Source: Lactarius indigo
Lineage: Eukaryota > Basidiomycota > Agaricomycetes > Russulales > Russulaceae
Reading direction: 5' to 3'
Assembly (NCBI GenBank): GCA_025766275.1
Contig: JAFKAC010000002.1
Span: 62,001-126,000 of the forward strand
DNA length: 64,000 nt
Made by a program: the position numbers and the translations under genes. The notes under the pieces are model-generated. The model was not told the origin of the DNA. It ran no database searches and worked only from the letters and a program-made list of their open reading frames with translations. Each line of letters begins with the position of its first letter. The first letter of the stretch is position 1. Below, piece by piece: positions 29,935-39,523 of the stretch.

Positions 29935-29945
29935 ATCTTGGTCTT
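29935..29945 (-). other. Gypsy-C self-primer binding site
   Basis: On the minus strand AAGACCAAGAT starts two bases after the 5' LTR and pairs exactly with the 11-mer at 30168-30178 in the LTR. Confidence 0.72.
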
Positions 29946-30106
29946 AATGTAACGTCGTCACGATGTTAGCTCGACTTGAGCTCGGTGGAGGCGATAACAA
30001 CTTAGCAAGTAGCTTGAAGACGCGAAGGTCCAAGTTTATCCGAGGTGAATACACGAAGGTACACCTAATAGATTTGCTGTCTTGTGTCACGAGTAAAGTC
30101 GGACTT

Positions 30107-30107
<1 letters not shown>

Positions 30108-30136
<29 letters not shown>
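30108..30136. repeat. (GA)n microsatellite in the gypsy-C 5' LTR
   Basis: Same GA run as in the 3' LTR. It lies in the transcribed leader (CT-rich in the RNA). Confidence 0.95.
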
Positions 30137-30141
<5 letters not shown>

Positions 30142-30167
30142 AAGAGAGAAACAAGTGACGATTCAAG

Positions 30168-30212
30168 AAGACCAAGATGGCGTATCTTGGTCTTCACAAG
30201 ACAGATTAAATA
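30168..30212 (-). promoter_or_regulatory. Gypsy-C TATA box and inferred transcript start / self-primer 11-mer
   Basis: On the minus strand TATTTAA (30212-30206) is followed 34 bp on by ATCTTGGTCTT (30178-30168). Just upstream lies its complement, separated by five bases, so the start site sits in an 11-bp-arm inverted repeat. Confidence 0.7.
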
Positions 30213-30474
30213 CAAGTTGAGCAGGCTTTCAAGCGCTGCTATGAGTCACAGTATGGTAGCGTCCGACGTATCGCGTAAGTAGCTCAAATCCTAATACTAC
30301 TACTACTAGTATTAGTGGTGTAGTCCTCAGTCAGTGATCAGTGCGTAATCTCCTATCGTGCTCGTATCGCCTATCGTAAGTCCGCAACTAATCTACCTTA
30401 CTGCCGTAGTTGCAACCAGTACAGTAAGGGTCCTTAGTCGTATACCGCAGTACAAGTGGAAACGTGACACCCAG

Positions 30475-30546
30475 GAATAGGGGGACCAGGAGAAGACCCA
30501 CCACCACCACCAGGATGAGGAGTCCCATTTGACATACCAAGGGGAC
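30475..30546 (+). pseudogene. Gypsy-D Gag continuation
   Basis: After gypsy-C the gypsy-D frame resumes with PGIGGPGEDPPPPPG, a TGA, then GVPFDIPRG, matching the Pro/Gly region of gypsy-C Gag. It is cut at 30546 by copia-F. The rest of gypsy-D is absent from the window. Confidence 0.75.
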
Positions 30547-30947
30547 TGTTGGAACGTGATAAGTATGTAAGGACCTTATCTATAGCAGTTACGACATTAC
30601 AGTACTATGTTTACCATATTAGGCAAGTCAGGATATGTACGGTAGTGGGCGTATCATGTCTGGTGATGAGGAGAAGTCTCATGACTGTCTCAGAAGTGCA
30701 AAACACATCAGGTGTGTGTAAAAACGCGATATTGTGGACACCTTTACTCATCACTTTTGCGCAAATGGACATGGTGGGGCCATAGAGCATAAATATCCTC
30801 CTATGGGGAGGGAGGCGAATACAGAACTTCACCCCTCTTCACTTGTGCACACTCTCCCCTCTGAAACAGTCTCTCAACCTACTGCAAAGGTGAGAACGTC
30901 CCTCCTGCGTGCTGCACTTTAGCCTGTAAGGCTTTTGCCGCGCAACA
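30547..30947 (+). repeat. Copia-F 5' LTR
   Basis: It starts TGTTGGAACG and ends GCAACA. The copia-G LTR (34765-35163) is a clearly related copy in the opposite orientation. An AT-rich CATAAATA near 30787 may act as the TATA box. Confidence 0.88.
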
Positions 30948-30959
30948 GGTTATGGGCCC
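30948..30959 (+). other. Copia-F primer binding site, half-tRNA-iMet type
   Basis: GGTTATGGGCCC directly follows the LTR, identical to the sites of copia-H and the left copia element. Confidence 0.82.
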
Positions 30960-31324
30960 TGTTACAGGGCTTGCCATTGCACTTCTTGACGAAGTAGCAT
31001 CCAGTGGTGGTGCACTCATACTATCTGTATCTCCTATGGAAGAGCAGATTTGTTATGAGACACAGCGAACAGACCCTGGAAGGTGCCCTGGTTCATAACA
31101 GACCCAGTATTGTACTCTAGAGGAGTACACAGACTTGGCCCACTGTCTAACATTGACATGGTCAAGCAGTTCTTTTGGCATAGACTATGGTAGTCTCCAA
31201 AGACCAAAGTCTGCAGAGTTTGCTCTGTAGTCGAACAGATTAATGCTGGCTTTATTATCTCACTCAGTATTCTGATGAAACTCTGATACTGACGTTCTCA
31301 AAGCCAACAGATTTATCACCAACT
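30960..31324 (+). other. Copia-F leader
   Basis: 365 bases between primer binding site and gag ATG, without a convincing ORF. Confidence 0.5.
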
Positions 31325-32209
31325 ATGTCCTCACAACTTACTGCTCTTGTCCCTGTATTTGATGGCTCTAACTGGGCCATCTGGTCGAATGCCATGCAAG
31401 CCTTCTTCATGTCCCAAGGACTCTGGGGTTATGTCGATGGATCTATCCCTCTTGACACAACCACCACTGCCGACGTTCAAGCTGCTTGGCGTTGTAGTGA
31501 TGAAATGGCTAGGGGTAATCTTACCCTTTGTCTTTCTCTTGCGATCCAACAAGCTGTTACTGGTACCTCTGCCCAGATTCTCTGGAATGCGGTTAAAGAC
31601 CGCTATGGAGTGGTCTCTTTACCCCACATCTACAAGGACTTTAAAGAAGCGATTTCTATTCGCTTCAATCCTAACCAGAACCCTGTCGCAACATTTGAGA
31701 AGATGGCAGCAGCCTTTTCTTGTCTCAGTGCAATAACTGTCAGCACTGGTGCTAATGCTACAATGCTCACAATAAAGCCCCCCCTTCAGCCATTAATCGC
31801 CATGTCTGCTCTTCCTCAGAAATGGGAGAATCTCATTCCCATTATCTGTAATGCCACTGCCACTACAGATCTCAAACTCGACTCAGTTGCTGCTGTAGTC
31901 ATTGGGCAGTTTGAGACCAAAACTAATTGCAGACAGCATAAGGGTGCTCATAACGCGCAGAAGCTTTCTGCCATTAAGCGCAAGCATGATAACCCTTGCT
32001 TTTCTAAGCAGGGTAGTCAGCAGCAGCTGCAGCCTTCTACTTCTAATGCCCCTGGCCTGTCTTCCCAGCAGCAGCCTAACCAGCAGCGCAGAGGACGTGG
32101 ATCCAGCCGTGGCAGAGGAAAAGGGAAAGGCAAAGTGCGTGGCGGCGCTCCCCAGTATTCCCACATAGCTTCCATTGCCGCACTATCTCCACCTACTTCT
32201 CACAAGGTG
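31325..32209 (+). pseudogene. Copia-F Gag, 3'-truncated
   Basis: An ATG opens a frame typical of Ty1/copia Gag: FDGSNWAIWSNAMQAFF at the start, then WNAVKDRYG and FEKMAAAF. The C-terminus is rich in Gln, Arg and Gly. It reads into foreign LINE sequence near 32210 and stops at 32302. I see no zinc knuckle before the break. It would act as the capsid protein of the particle, but this copy lacks protease and everything downstream. Confidence 0.82.
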
Positions 32210-34755
32210 ATCCATATCGGACCGCTAGGCGTGCTTCAACGCTGTCAATCCCGACAAAATTTCCGTCGCCTTTACCTCCCCACTGTTTGTCGAGGGCATT
32301 GAGGGCGGCCATTTCCTGTTCCGGTTCCATGGGAGGAACAAGCTTACAGAAGGCAGTCTGGGTTTCTTTGATAGTGGCAAGGTGGTGGTCAAAAAAGATC
32401 GGGATGTGTTTCCAGTTGGGCAGGGTACCCGTGGGAACTGGGATATCTCCATATGATCCTCCCACTGTGTGGGCCACAGCCGGTGGCGATGACTTGGTGA
32501 CTGGGCAGGCCGGGACTTTGGACGTTAATTTCCCTCCGGTGGTGGCTGGTTGGGCTGTCGCGCTGCTGTAACCTGGGGCACCAGGGACCAACCGATTGTT
32601 ATTAGCATGGTTGGCGCGTTTTCTTTGTGACCTTGACCAATGTGTGACCATAGTGAAGCCGGCAGAGTCGTCATCCACCCGTGCCTGGGGCACTTCTCCT
32701 GCAGTCGCTTCTGGTGCTGGTGCACTGGTCACTGGGGGAGTGAGAACCTTCTCCTTTCCCTTGGCAGAGGGTTGGGAGGGGGCAGCGGGGGTGGCAGACG
32801 ATACTGTTGCGAGTGAGGGGGGTGCAAAAGTCTTCTTCATGGGGCAGTTTGGGGAGCAGGCGTTGTGGTTCCCTTTACAGTTAATACACAGGAACCGACA
32901 GCGGCATGTCCCAGCCACCTGGTGTTGTGTGGACGTGGGGCAGTGGAAGGCGTGCATCAAAGGGTGGTGTGAACCTGCACAGATGTGACAGATGATGGAG
33001 TTGCACAGGACTTGACATGCTGGGGAGTCGGTAGTGTGTCTGATCCTATGGCATCGTCCACACATTTGGATGGTAGGGTTGTCGCCAGTGATGATGAAGT
33101 TGATGGGTTCGTTGAACATGAAGATGCCGTCACGTTTGATTTGGAGGGCGATTTGCCCGTCCTCATCTACATATGTGACTTTGACCATTCTGTGAGGGTT
33201 CCGGCTGATGTTCTGGGGGTTGCCTTGCCAAAAGGGGGCGATGCAGAGAATAGCGTCCTTGAACGCAACGTTACGTCTGAGTTCTGTTGTGAGGTCATCG
33301 CTGTCAAAGACGACCCCATCTGGGCTGGTTGTCGGTGTTTTGCGGATTTGCACATACATCCAACCATCATTTGGGATGAGGTTCCCAACTTTGAGTGGCG
33401 ATACCAGTGCATTGTGGAAAGCATAGATTGATCTGAAGGGGACAGAGCCTGCGATGCAGTAAACAAAATTATGGGATGCAGCATTGGTGGACCATCTCCC
33501 ATCGAGGAGGACAATAGGGGACGACATCAACTGTTCAATTTCCGACCTTGCTAGGCCGACTATGGTGGAAGGGGGAGTAGAGTACAACGCAGCTTCGAGC
33601 TCCGCGTTATCGGTACCTTGTCCTCAGATGACAGTGACCTCGGTGATATTTGCTTTGTTTCGGCGAGACATGGCATCGCCACCACTTTTGCCGTTATTTC
33701 CATGGCCCGTGGAGGCCATGGTGTTCTTGGCTAGGGTAGCATTGGTGGATTGCTGTTTGACACCCTTCTGGGTTACTATGGACGACCATGAGGGGGGGAG
33801 GTTGGCTAAGGGTGTTGGTCGTGTAGCTTGGTTGACAGGAGGAGGTTGTTGGCGTGTGGAGGTGCTCGCGGTGGGCTGGGCGTCTGCAGGGTCATCAGCT
33901 CGGGCATTGCTGCTCAGAGCCTCGTCCATTGCGGTGGCTGGTCTACTCCCGGTATTGGCGGGAAGAGGGGCTGCCACCGCCTCTTTCCATTTAGCCGGTT
34001 TCGATCCTGCTGTTGGTTTGTTGGAAAGAATGTTCTCAATGCGCAAGTCTTGCGCCGAGACTTTCTCTTCCAACTGTGAGATGGTGCCTTGGATGAGGCG
34101 TAACATTTGGATGAGTTCACTGTTGCTGCTATGGGGAGCAGGTGCAACAGGATGCTCAAGTCCAGCATTAGCTACAGGCAAGGACACCGGGACAGGAGCC
34201 AGTCGCGGAGCAGCCGGTGGAGGCTTGTGGTCAGCCCCTGGGAGAGATGATTGGTTGGGTGCCAGCAGGGTTTCAGTATTGCGTGTTACCGCGTGCATTG
34301 ATGCCCTTACACCACCGTTGGCATCCAGTCGGTCTGCCAACACATCAATGGGATGGTCCTCGGCCATAGGAGATGGCGACATGGGAGAGCTATTGGGGAG
34401 CGGGGAAGGTGGAATTGGTATGGGGAAGGGGATTGGTGACATGGCTTTGATGGTAACATCCGTGTCAGGTTCCCTAATGTCGTTATCACCAGTATGGACG
34501 TGTTTGACTCGTACTGGTTTCGGGGTCATATTGGTATCAACCTGCAGAGGGGGGTTCGGTGGAGTAGATGGGTACTGTGCAGGAAATGGTGCCCGAGATG
34601 GTGCCTGAGAGGAGGCGCGTGAGGTTGGCAGCCAGTCCAACTCAGCTTCCACGGGGTCAGAGTTGATCCTGAAAGCATCTGCCGAGTTAGCGACTAGACT
34701 GTACCCTAACTTAGCTGCTTCGGTGCATAGGAATTCAAGGTTGCAGGAGTTGCGG
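32193..34755 (-). pseudogene. LINE ORF1 (Gag-like) fragment with three CCHC motifs
   Basis: One minus-strand frame runs from about 34755 to 32193, broken only by a TGA at 33624-33626 (I-stop-G, again fitting CGA). It has a Pro/Ser-rich N-terminal half with a short coiled coil (ISQLEEKVSAQDLRI). A globular segment follows, then a cysteine-rich region with CGRCHRIRHTTDSPAC, CHICAGSHH...HC and CINCKGNHNACSPNC near 32830-33060. Such an arrangement is typical of non-LTR retrotransposon ORF1 proteins, which bind their own RNA. Both ends are lost: the left abuts copia-F and has no poly(A), the right abuts the copia-G LTR. It may be the same LINE family as the one at 59814-62497, but the parts do not overlap. 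Confidence 0.7.
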
Positions 34756-34764
34756 TGTCAAATC

Positions 34765-35163
34765 TGTTGCGCAGCAAAAGCCTTATAGGCCAAAGCGCAG
34801 CACGCAGGAAGGACATTCTCACCTTTGAGTAGGTTGAGAGACTAATGAGAGAGGAGAATGTGCACAAGCAAAGTGGGTGATGTTCTGTATTCGCCTCTCT
34901 CCCCACATAGGAGGGTATTTATGCTCTATGGCCCCACCATGTCCATTTGCGGTTAAGTGATGAGTAAGGGCGTCCACAATATCGCGTTTTTACACACACC
35001 TAATGTGTTTTGCCCTTCTGAGATAGTCATAGGACTTCTCCTCATCACAGGACATGATACGCCCACTATTGTACGTATCGTAATTGCCTAATATGGTAAA
35101 CATAGTAGAGTAATGTCGTAACTGCTATAGATAAGGTCCTTATGTACTTATCACGTTTCAACA
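34765..35163 (-). repeat. Copia-G 3' LTR
   Basis: A 399-bp LTR, TGTTGAAACG to GCAACA on the minus strand. The polypurine tract on its right shows it is a 3' LTR. The outer flank is AAATC (34760-34764); its partner is not in the window. Confidence 0.88.
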
Positions 35164-35172
35164 CTCCCCCTT
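35164..35172 (-). other. Copia-G polypurine tract
   Basis: On the minus strand AAGGGGGAG directly precedes the LTR. Confidence 0.8.
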
Positions 35173-35745
35173 GCTTAGTGCAGCTAGTAAAGCGCATCTA
35201 AGCAATGACCTTACATTAAAGACATTGTATAGAAGGATTGGTAATAAACATCGACCAAGGATGCTTCGATCCTCAAATGTCAGAGGGATGTATAGGGGAT
35301 TAGGTGTGGGATTATAGCAACATCCCTTCATAGAATCAAAGGGACGCTTAACCCCAACAATGGTCGTCGATCCTCAGTTTAATGAGCAGTTATACTATGC
35401 TGGTGATGGAACAGGATGTGTGAGCTTCCTGCTGGTAAGAATACCAGGGTTGTTTGACACAAAACCATAGAAGGCTTAGAGTCGGATGACTCAATAAACT
35501 TTTATGATTTGTGAAAAAACAACTCTCATGGGACAGTCTTCTCAGAAATTATAAAAGCTTAGGGTCATCAGACTCAATAAGCTTGTACGGTTCTGAGAAG
35601 AAGAAGTCGTTTGTGACTCATTTCTTATGTATTCCCTATTTCTTATGTATTCCCTATTACTGGGAAAGAAGAAACAATGTACATGGAGAAGCTACAAAAG
35701 ACCCTTTTTATTCTACCTCCAACCATAGTGTTGAGCTGCTCAAGC
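35173..35745 (-). other. Copia-G 3' untranslated region
   Basis: About 570 bases between the Pol stop and the polypurine tract. No ORF is supported. It contains an 18-bp tandem duplication (TTTCTTATGTATTCCCTA twice, 35621-35656). Confidence 0.6.
35621..35656. repeat. Two 18-bp tandem repeats
   Basis: The unit TTTCTTATGTATTCCCTA occurs twice without a gap in the copia-G 3' region. Confidence 0.9.
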
Positions 35746-38172
35746 TCATGTGGGCGAGTGAAACTCCAGCCCAAGTTGTTCCCTGAATTTTAGGAACTTA
35801 ATGTGACCCAGATTCTTAGTAAAAAGATCTGCAGGGTTCTCAGCTCCTTCTATAAAGAATAGTTCTATCTTCTTATCTCGAATTACTTCACATATGTAGT
35901 GGTGACGCAAATCGATATGTTTAATCTGCTTTTCTTGAACTGGATTAGAAGATAGAAATATGGAGCCTTGATTATCTCCGCATAATGGAATTGGTTCTAG
36001 ATTTATTCCTAGCTCAAGAAAGAGCGAACGTATCCAGACCAGTTGTCTGCTTGTATCACACAGCGACATATATTCTGCTTCAGTGGATGAAAGCGCAATT
36101 GATTTTTGTGCTCTTGAATTCCAGCAGAATATTCCATTAGCCATTTTTACTAAATAGCCCGTAGTGGACTTTCTAGTGACTGGATCTGAAGCCCAATCAG
36201 AATCCGCGTATGCTATTATACCACCATCACTTTTGCCGTCATAGACTAAAGTATAATTAGAGGTACCAAGTAAATAGTGGCATATATAAAGTGCACGCTT
36301 TAAGTGGTCCTCAGATGGATTGGCAGCAAACTGCGCCATTTTGGTAACAGCATAGGCAATATCTGGTCGCGTTCCAATCATTATGTATAGGAGTGATCCT
36401 ATCACTTGTTGGTATGAAGCGCAAAGTTCTGGAGATGCAGATTCCTTATTAGGGGTAGGATGATACCCTTCTGGTAATGGAGTTGGTACTGATTTGGCGT
36501 TAATCAGTTTGAAGCGCTGTAGTACTTTCTGAAGGTAGTCCCATTGATCGATGAGGATTCTACCCTTAGAACGTAGTATGCGCATTCGAAGAAACTCCTT
36601 GGTATCTCCAAGATCTCTGCACTCCCAGATCTTCATAAAGCGCTGCTTCAGGGAATCAATGTGTTTTTTGTTTTTTCTGAGGAAGAGGACATCATCAACA
36701 TAGACAATTATGACAATTGTCTTTTCCTCATTTACAAAGAGACCTGAGTCTGATTGTAGACGTGTACAGCTTAGAGTACCCATAGACTTATCTAGCGCTC
36801 TCCACCAAGCGAGAGCAGCTTGTTTAAGTCCATAAATGGCTTTTCTAAGGCGCATCACTTTATGTTGTTGGCCAGGGATTTTAAACCCTTCAGGTTGTTC
36901 CATGTAGAGTTCCTCATCGAGGTCCCCATACAGGAATGCTGTTTTGACGTCTAGTCCAGAGATGTGCCAATCTTTTAGTGCTGCAAGTGCAAGCATCATC
37001 CGGACGGTCTCAAACCGTACCACAGGCGAGAATATTTCGTCATAATCAATGCCTTCAACCTGAGAAAAGCCTTTGGCAACTAGCCTGGCTTTCTTTCGAC
37101 CATCTGACTTTAAGTCAAATACCCATCGATTCTTGATAACCTTTCTGCCTTTTGGCGGGTTAACAAGTTCATAGACATTGTGATTGTGAAGGGAAGCTAG
37201 TTCCTCTTTACACACATTACGCCACTCCTCCTGAGAGTCGCTTGGCATCTTTAGAATGTCCCAATAAGTCCATTCTCGAATATTAGAGGTATCAGGTGCG
37301 TCTAGATCTGTTGGTGAAACTGCTTTGGCAAGCAGAAGATCTAGAAATTTGACTCCCCCTTCCTGAGCAAGGCGGGTGAGCAATTGCTGCTCTACTTCAT
37401 CGTCCGAAAGGTGCGGATTATCACCCGATGCACAAGGAGGACCAGACTCGGGTTGCTCAGGAAAATCTCCTGGTACCGTCTGATCTTGACGTGAACATAA
37501 CCGAGAGCTACTCGGCTGGTCACCAGTCAACTGTCGCCATGTGCGAGTCCGCTCAATGTCACGAATTATCGTAGTAGGAGGCCTATCTCCATAGACATTA
37601 TCTGGACGAGAAGTTTGTTTCCTTGTACGCGCCAACCTCCTAGGCTGACTAGGACCTGGTACGGGTTGCGGTGGTAAAGGCGGAGGTAGCTGCGGTCCAC
37701 TTCCTCCAGTAGACGTACTAGGAGGAGGTGCCACAGGGGCTTGTGGAGCACTTCTCACTTTAGGAGGCTCAGGTGGAGGGTCGTCATCAACATCAGGAGT
37801 GGTATCATCATTTAACAGCTCATCATCAGAGGCTGTGTCATCTAACTGAGTAACACCTTTAGGTTTACTCCTAACACTGTCCAATGGACACCTGGGAAAC
37901 AATGCTTCATCAAAGAGAGCTTTGTCCGAGTAAAACAAAGTATTTGGAGTGCGCATGAAGACATCAGCCTTCATTCCAGATCCCCTACCAAGGTAGATCA
38001 TTAGTTCGCTTTTAGGGGAAAGTTTATTCACCTGGCGAGCTTCAGGGATATGGATATAAGCACCCGATCCAAAGACTTGAAGATGAGCAATATCAGGTTT
38101 CTCATTGTATAATAGTCCATAGGGAGTCTGCCATTGAAGGCGACTAATTGGAGTTCTATTATAACAATGTGT
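35746..38172 (-). pseudogene. Copia-G Pol, 5'-truncated but open
   Basis: About 809 codons are open from the copia-H junction to a stop at 35746-35748. They begin in integrase (CYNRTPI, then TPYGLLYNEKP), pass a Pro-rich linker, and contain a complete reverse transcriptase (KNRWVFDLKSDG, LDVKTAFLYGDL, YVDDVLFL) and RNase H (STEAEYMSLCDTSRQLVW, then LCGDNQGS). No stop or frameshift is seen, so the remnant decayed little; it lacks protease and the integrase catalytic core. The first residues of the longest open frame come from the neighbouring copia-H LTR and are not part of the gene. Confidence 0.88.
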
Positions 38173-38742
38173 TGTTGATAAGTGACCCTTGCGCACTTAG
38201 CGGCTCGTACGGACCGGACTTGCAGCATGGACTGCTTTAGATTAGATATACAGGACTTGTAGATTAGATACTATTTGATCTGTACAATCTGGACTTACCA
38301 TTGCGTCATCTATGACATCACTGTACTTCCATGACATCATACATCCGGACTCTGCGTTGTATAACGCTTTTGTACTTCTCATTGTTCTTTATTTAGTATT
38401 ATCTTTATTATGATGTCAGTATGATATCATCTAGTTCTGGACTCTCCTTGTTCTCCTTTCCCTTGTTCTCAAAGCGTCCACTCTTTTGTCTCTTTGTAGA
38501 ACAATAGCACCCTTGTATTCTGTGACTAGCGTTACTTACCTTGTACTACTGTCACCCTCTGTAGGAGTATAAGTAGAGTACCATGTACACTCCTGGTCCA
38601 CATCAGTTCTCACTGTTTGTGTGCCAGACACCTTCTGCTTCACTGCTTGACATTCCCCTCTGCTGCTAACCAGCTTGCCACTAGTATCTCACCACAGACT
38701 CTTTGCCTCTGTGAGTACTGGTTCTGTCTATGCTGTTCATCA
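38173..38742 (+). repeat. Copia-H 5' LTR
   Basis: It starts TGTTGATAAG and ends TTCATCA. A TATAA lies at 38568-38572. A shorter solo copy of the family is at 57519-57954. Confidence 0.94.
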
Positions 38743-38754
38743 GGTTATGGGCCC
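38743..38754 (+). other. Copia-H primer binding site, half-tRNA-iMet type
   Basis: GGTTATGGGCCC directly after the LTR, as in copia-F. Confidence 0.83.
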
Positions 38755-39523
38755 TGGTGCCCTAGCCACTCCACTTGGCTGGTCACTGTCTTCCTAGGAG
38801 GACACACCAGGCTAAGGTCTGTCTGGGGCCTTACCAGCCTTGCCCAAGGCAGAGAGCAGTGGGGCGCCACTTGTCTCTGCTAAGGAACCTCCTGTGTATG
38901 TACTGCCCAGTAGTCCTACTTTCACCCCTACTGTTTTCCTAGCCCCTGCGCTATGCGCAAGGAGACTGGGTCTGGTAGCCCCTTAACTTCAAAATATCCA
39001 GGCGTGCATGGCCCACTGGGCTGTGTATTGTGGAGCTTAGCGCCAGCTGTCTCTGGTGCTCCACACTGGGCGCAGGATCTCCTCACCATGGGAGTGTAAA
39101 ACCTGGTTCAGGCTCTGGGGGGTGTTCACCTTATGGTGTTCTGCAACCAGATACCTGCCTTGTAGCGGCAATGGGAAAGGATTCAGTAAAGCCACTTGTG
39201 GCGATGAGGCAACCAATAGGCCAAGGAGGCTGAGGTAGACAGCCTTGGGCTCTGAAAGCATTCCCTCCACTTTCCCCCTGACGCAAACCATTTGAGCTGT
39301 GTCCTAGACACATCCTGGCTGGCAGCTAGCTCATGGTATGGCAAAGGGATTCCTTCAACCTGGGCCTAGCCCTTGTATCACTGGCATACTATCAGGAGGC
39401 AGGACGCGTTAGCGTTCTGGCCTTACAGATTCACAGACAGGAGTGGTATCCCCTCTATCTTTGTCTTGCAAACTATGAAGCACTATCGCTGACTGCTCCT
39501 CGGCGATAGATTAAATCATCCCA
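38755..39523 (+). other. Copia-H leader
   Basis: 769 bases before the Gag ATG. Several short ORFs exist, but none looks like a gene. The length is large for a copia leader. Confidence 0.5.

Larger units (their letters stand above)
22605..30469 (-). mobile_element. Gypsy-C, full-length chromodomain Ty3/gypsy element
   Basis: Two 522-bp LTRs (22605-23126 and 29948-30469) are flanked by the 5-bp duplication CCCAG (22600-22604 and 30470-30474). It inserted into the gag of the related gypsy-D. Gag is open, but Pol has three TGA codons and one single-base deletion, so it is recent yet defective. The few LTR differences I saw (two near the outer left end, two near 30400-30420) are all transitions. 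Confidence 0.95.
29948..30469 (-). repeat. Gypsy-C 5' LTR
   Basis: The 522-bp partner of 22605-23126, followed on the right by the duplicated CCCAG. Confidence 0.95.
30547..32209 (+). mobile_element. Copia-F, 5' part of a Ty1/copia element
   Basis: It consists of a 401-bp 5' LTR, a primer binding site, a leader and gag. It is inserted in gypsy-D after GGGAC (30542-30546). It breaks off near 32210, where minus-strand LINE sequence begins; the exact junction is uncertain by about 20 bp. No 3' LTR in this orientation is in the window. Confidence 0.82.
34765..38172 (-). mobile_element. Copia-G, 3' part of a Ty1/copia element
   Basis: Minus-strand order is the end of integrase, reverse transcriptase, RNase H, 3' untranslated region, polypurine tract, 3' LTR. 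The 5' part is missing at the copia-H boundary (38172). Its LTR is of the same family as copia-F, in inverted orientation. Confidence 0.88.

Noticed and set aside
33484..34608. A 374-codon plus-strand ORF opposite the LINE ORF1 fragment
   Set aside because: The minus strand has the CCHC motifs and continues on both sides of one TGA; the plus-strand protein shows no family features.
38617..38883. An ORF with a CLCEYWFCLCCSS stretch in the copia-H LTR and leader
   Set aside because: The Cys pattern is chance; the same stretch recurs in every copia-H LTR, including solo copies where it runs into other sequence.
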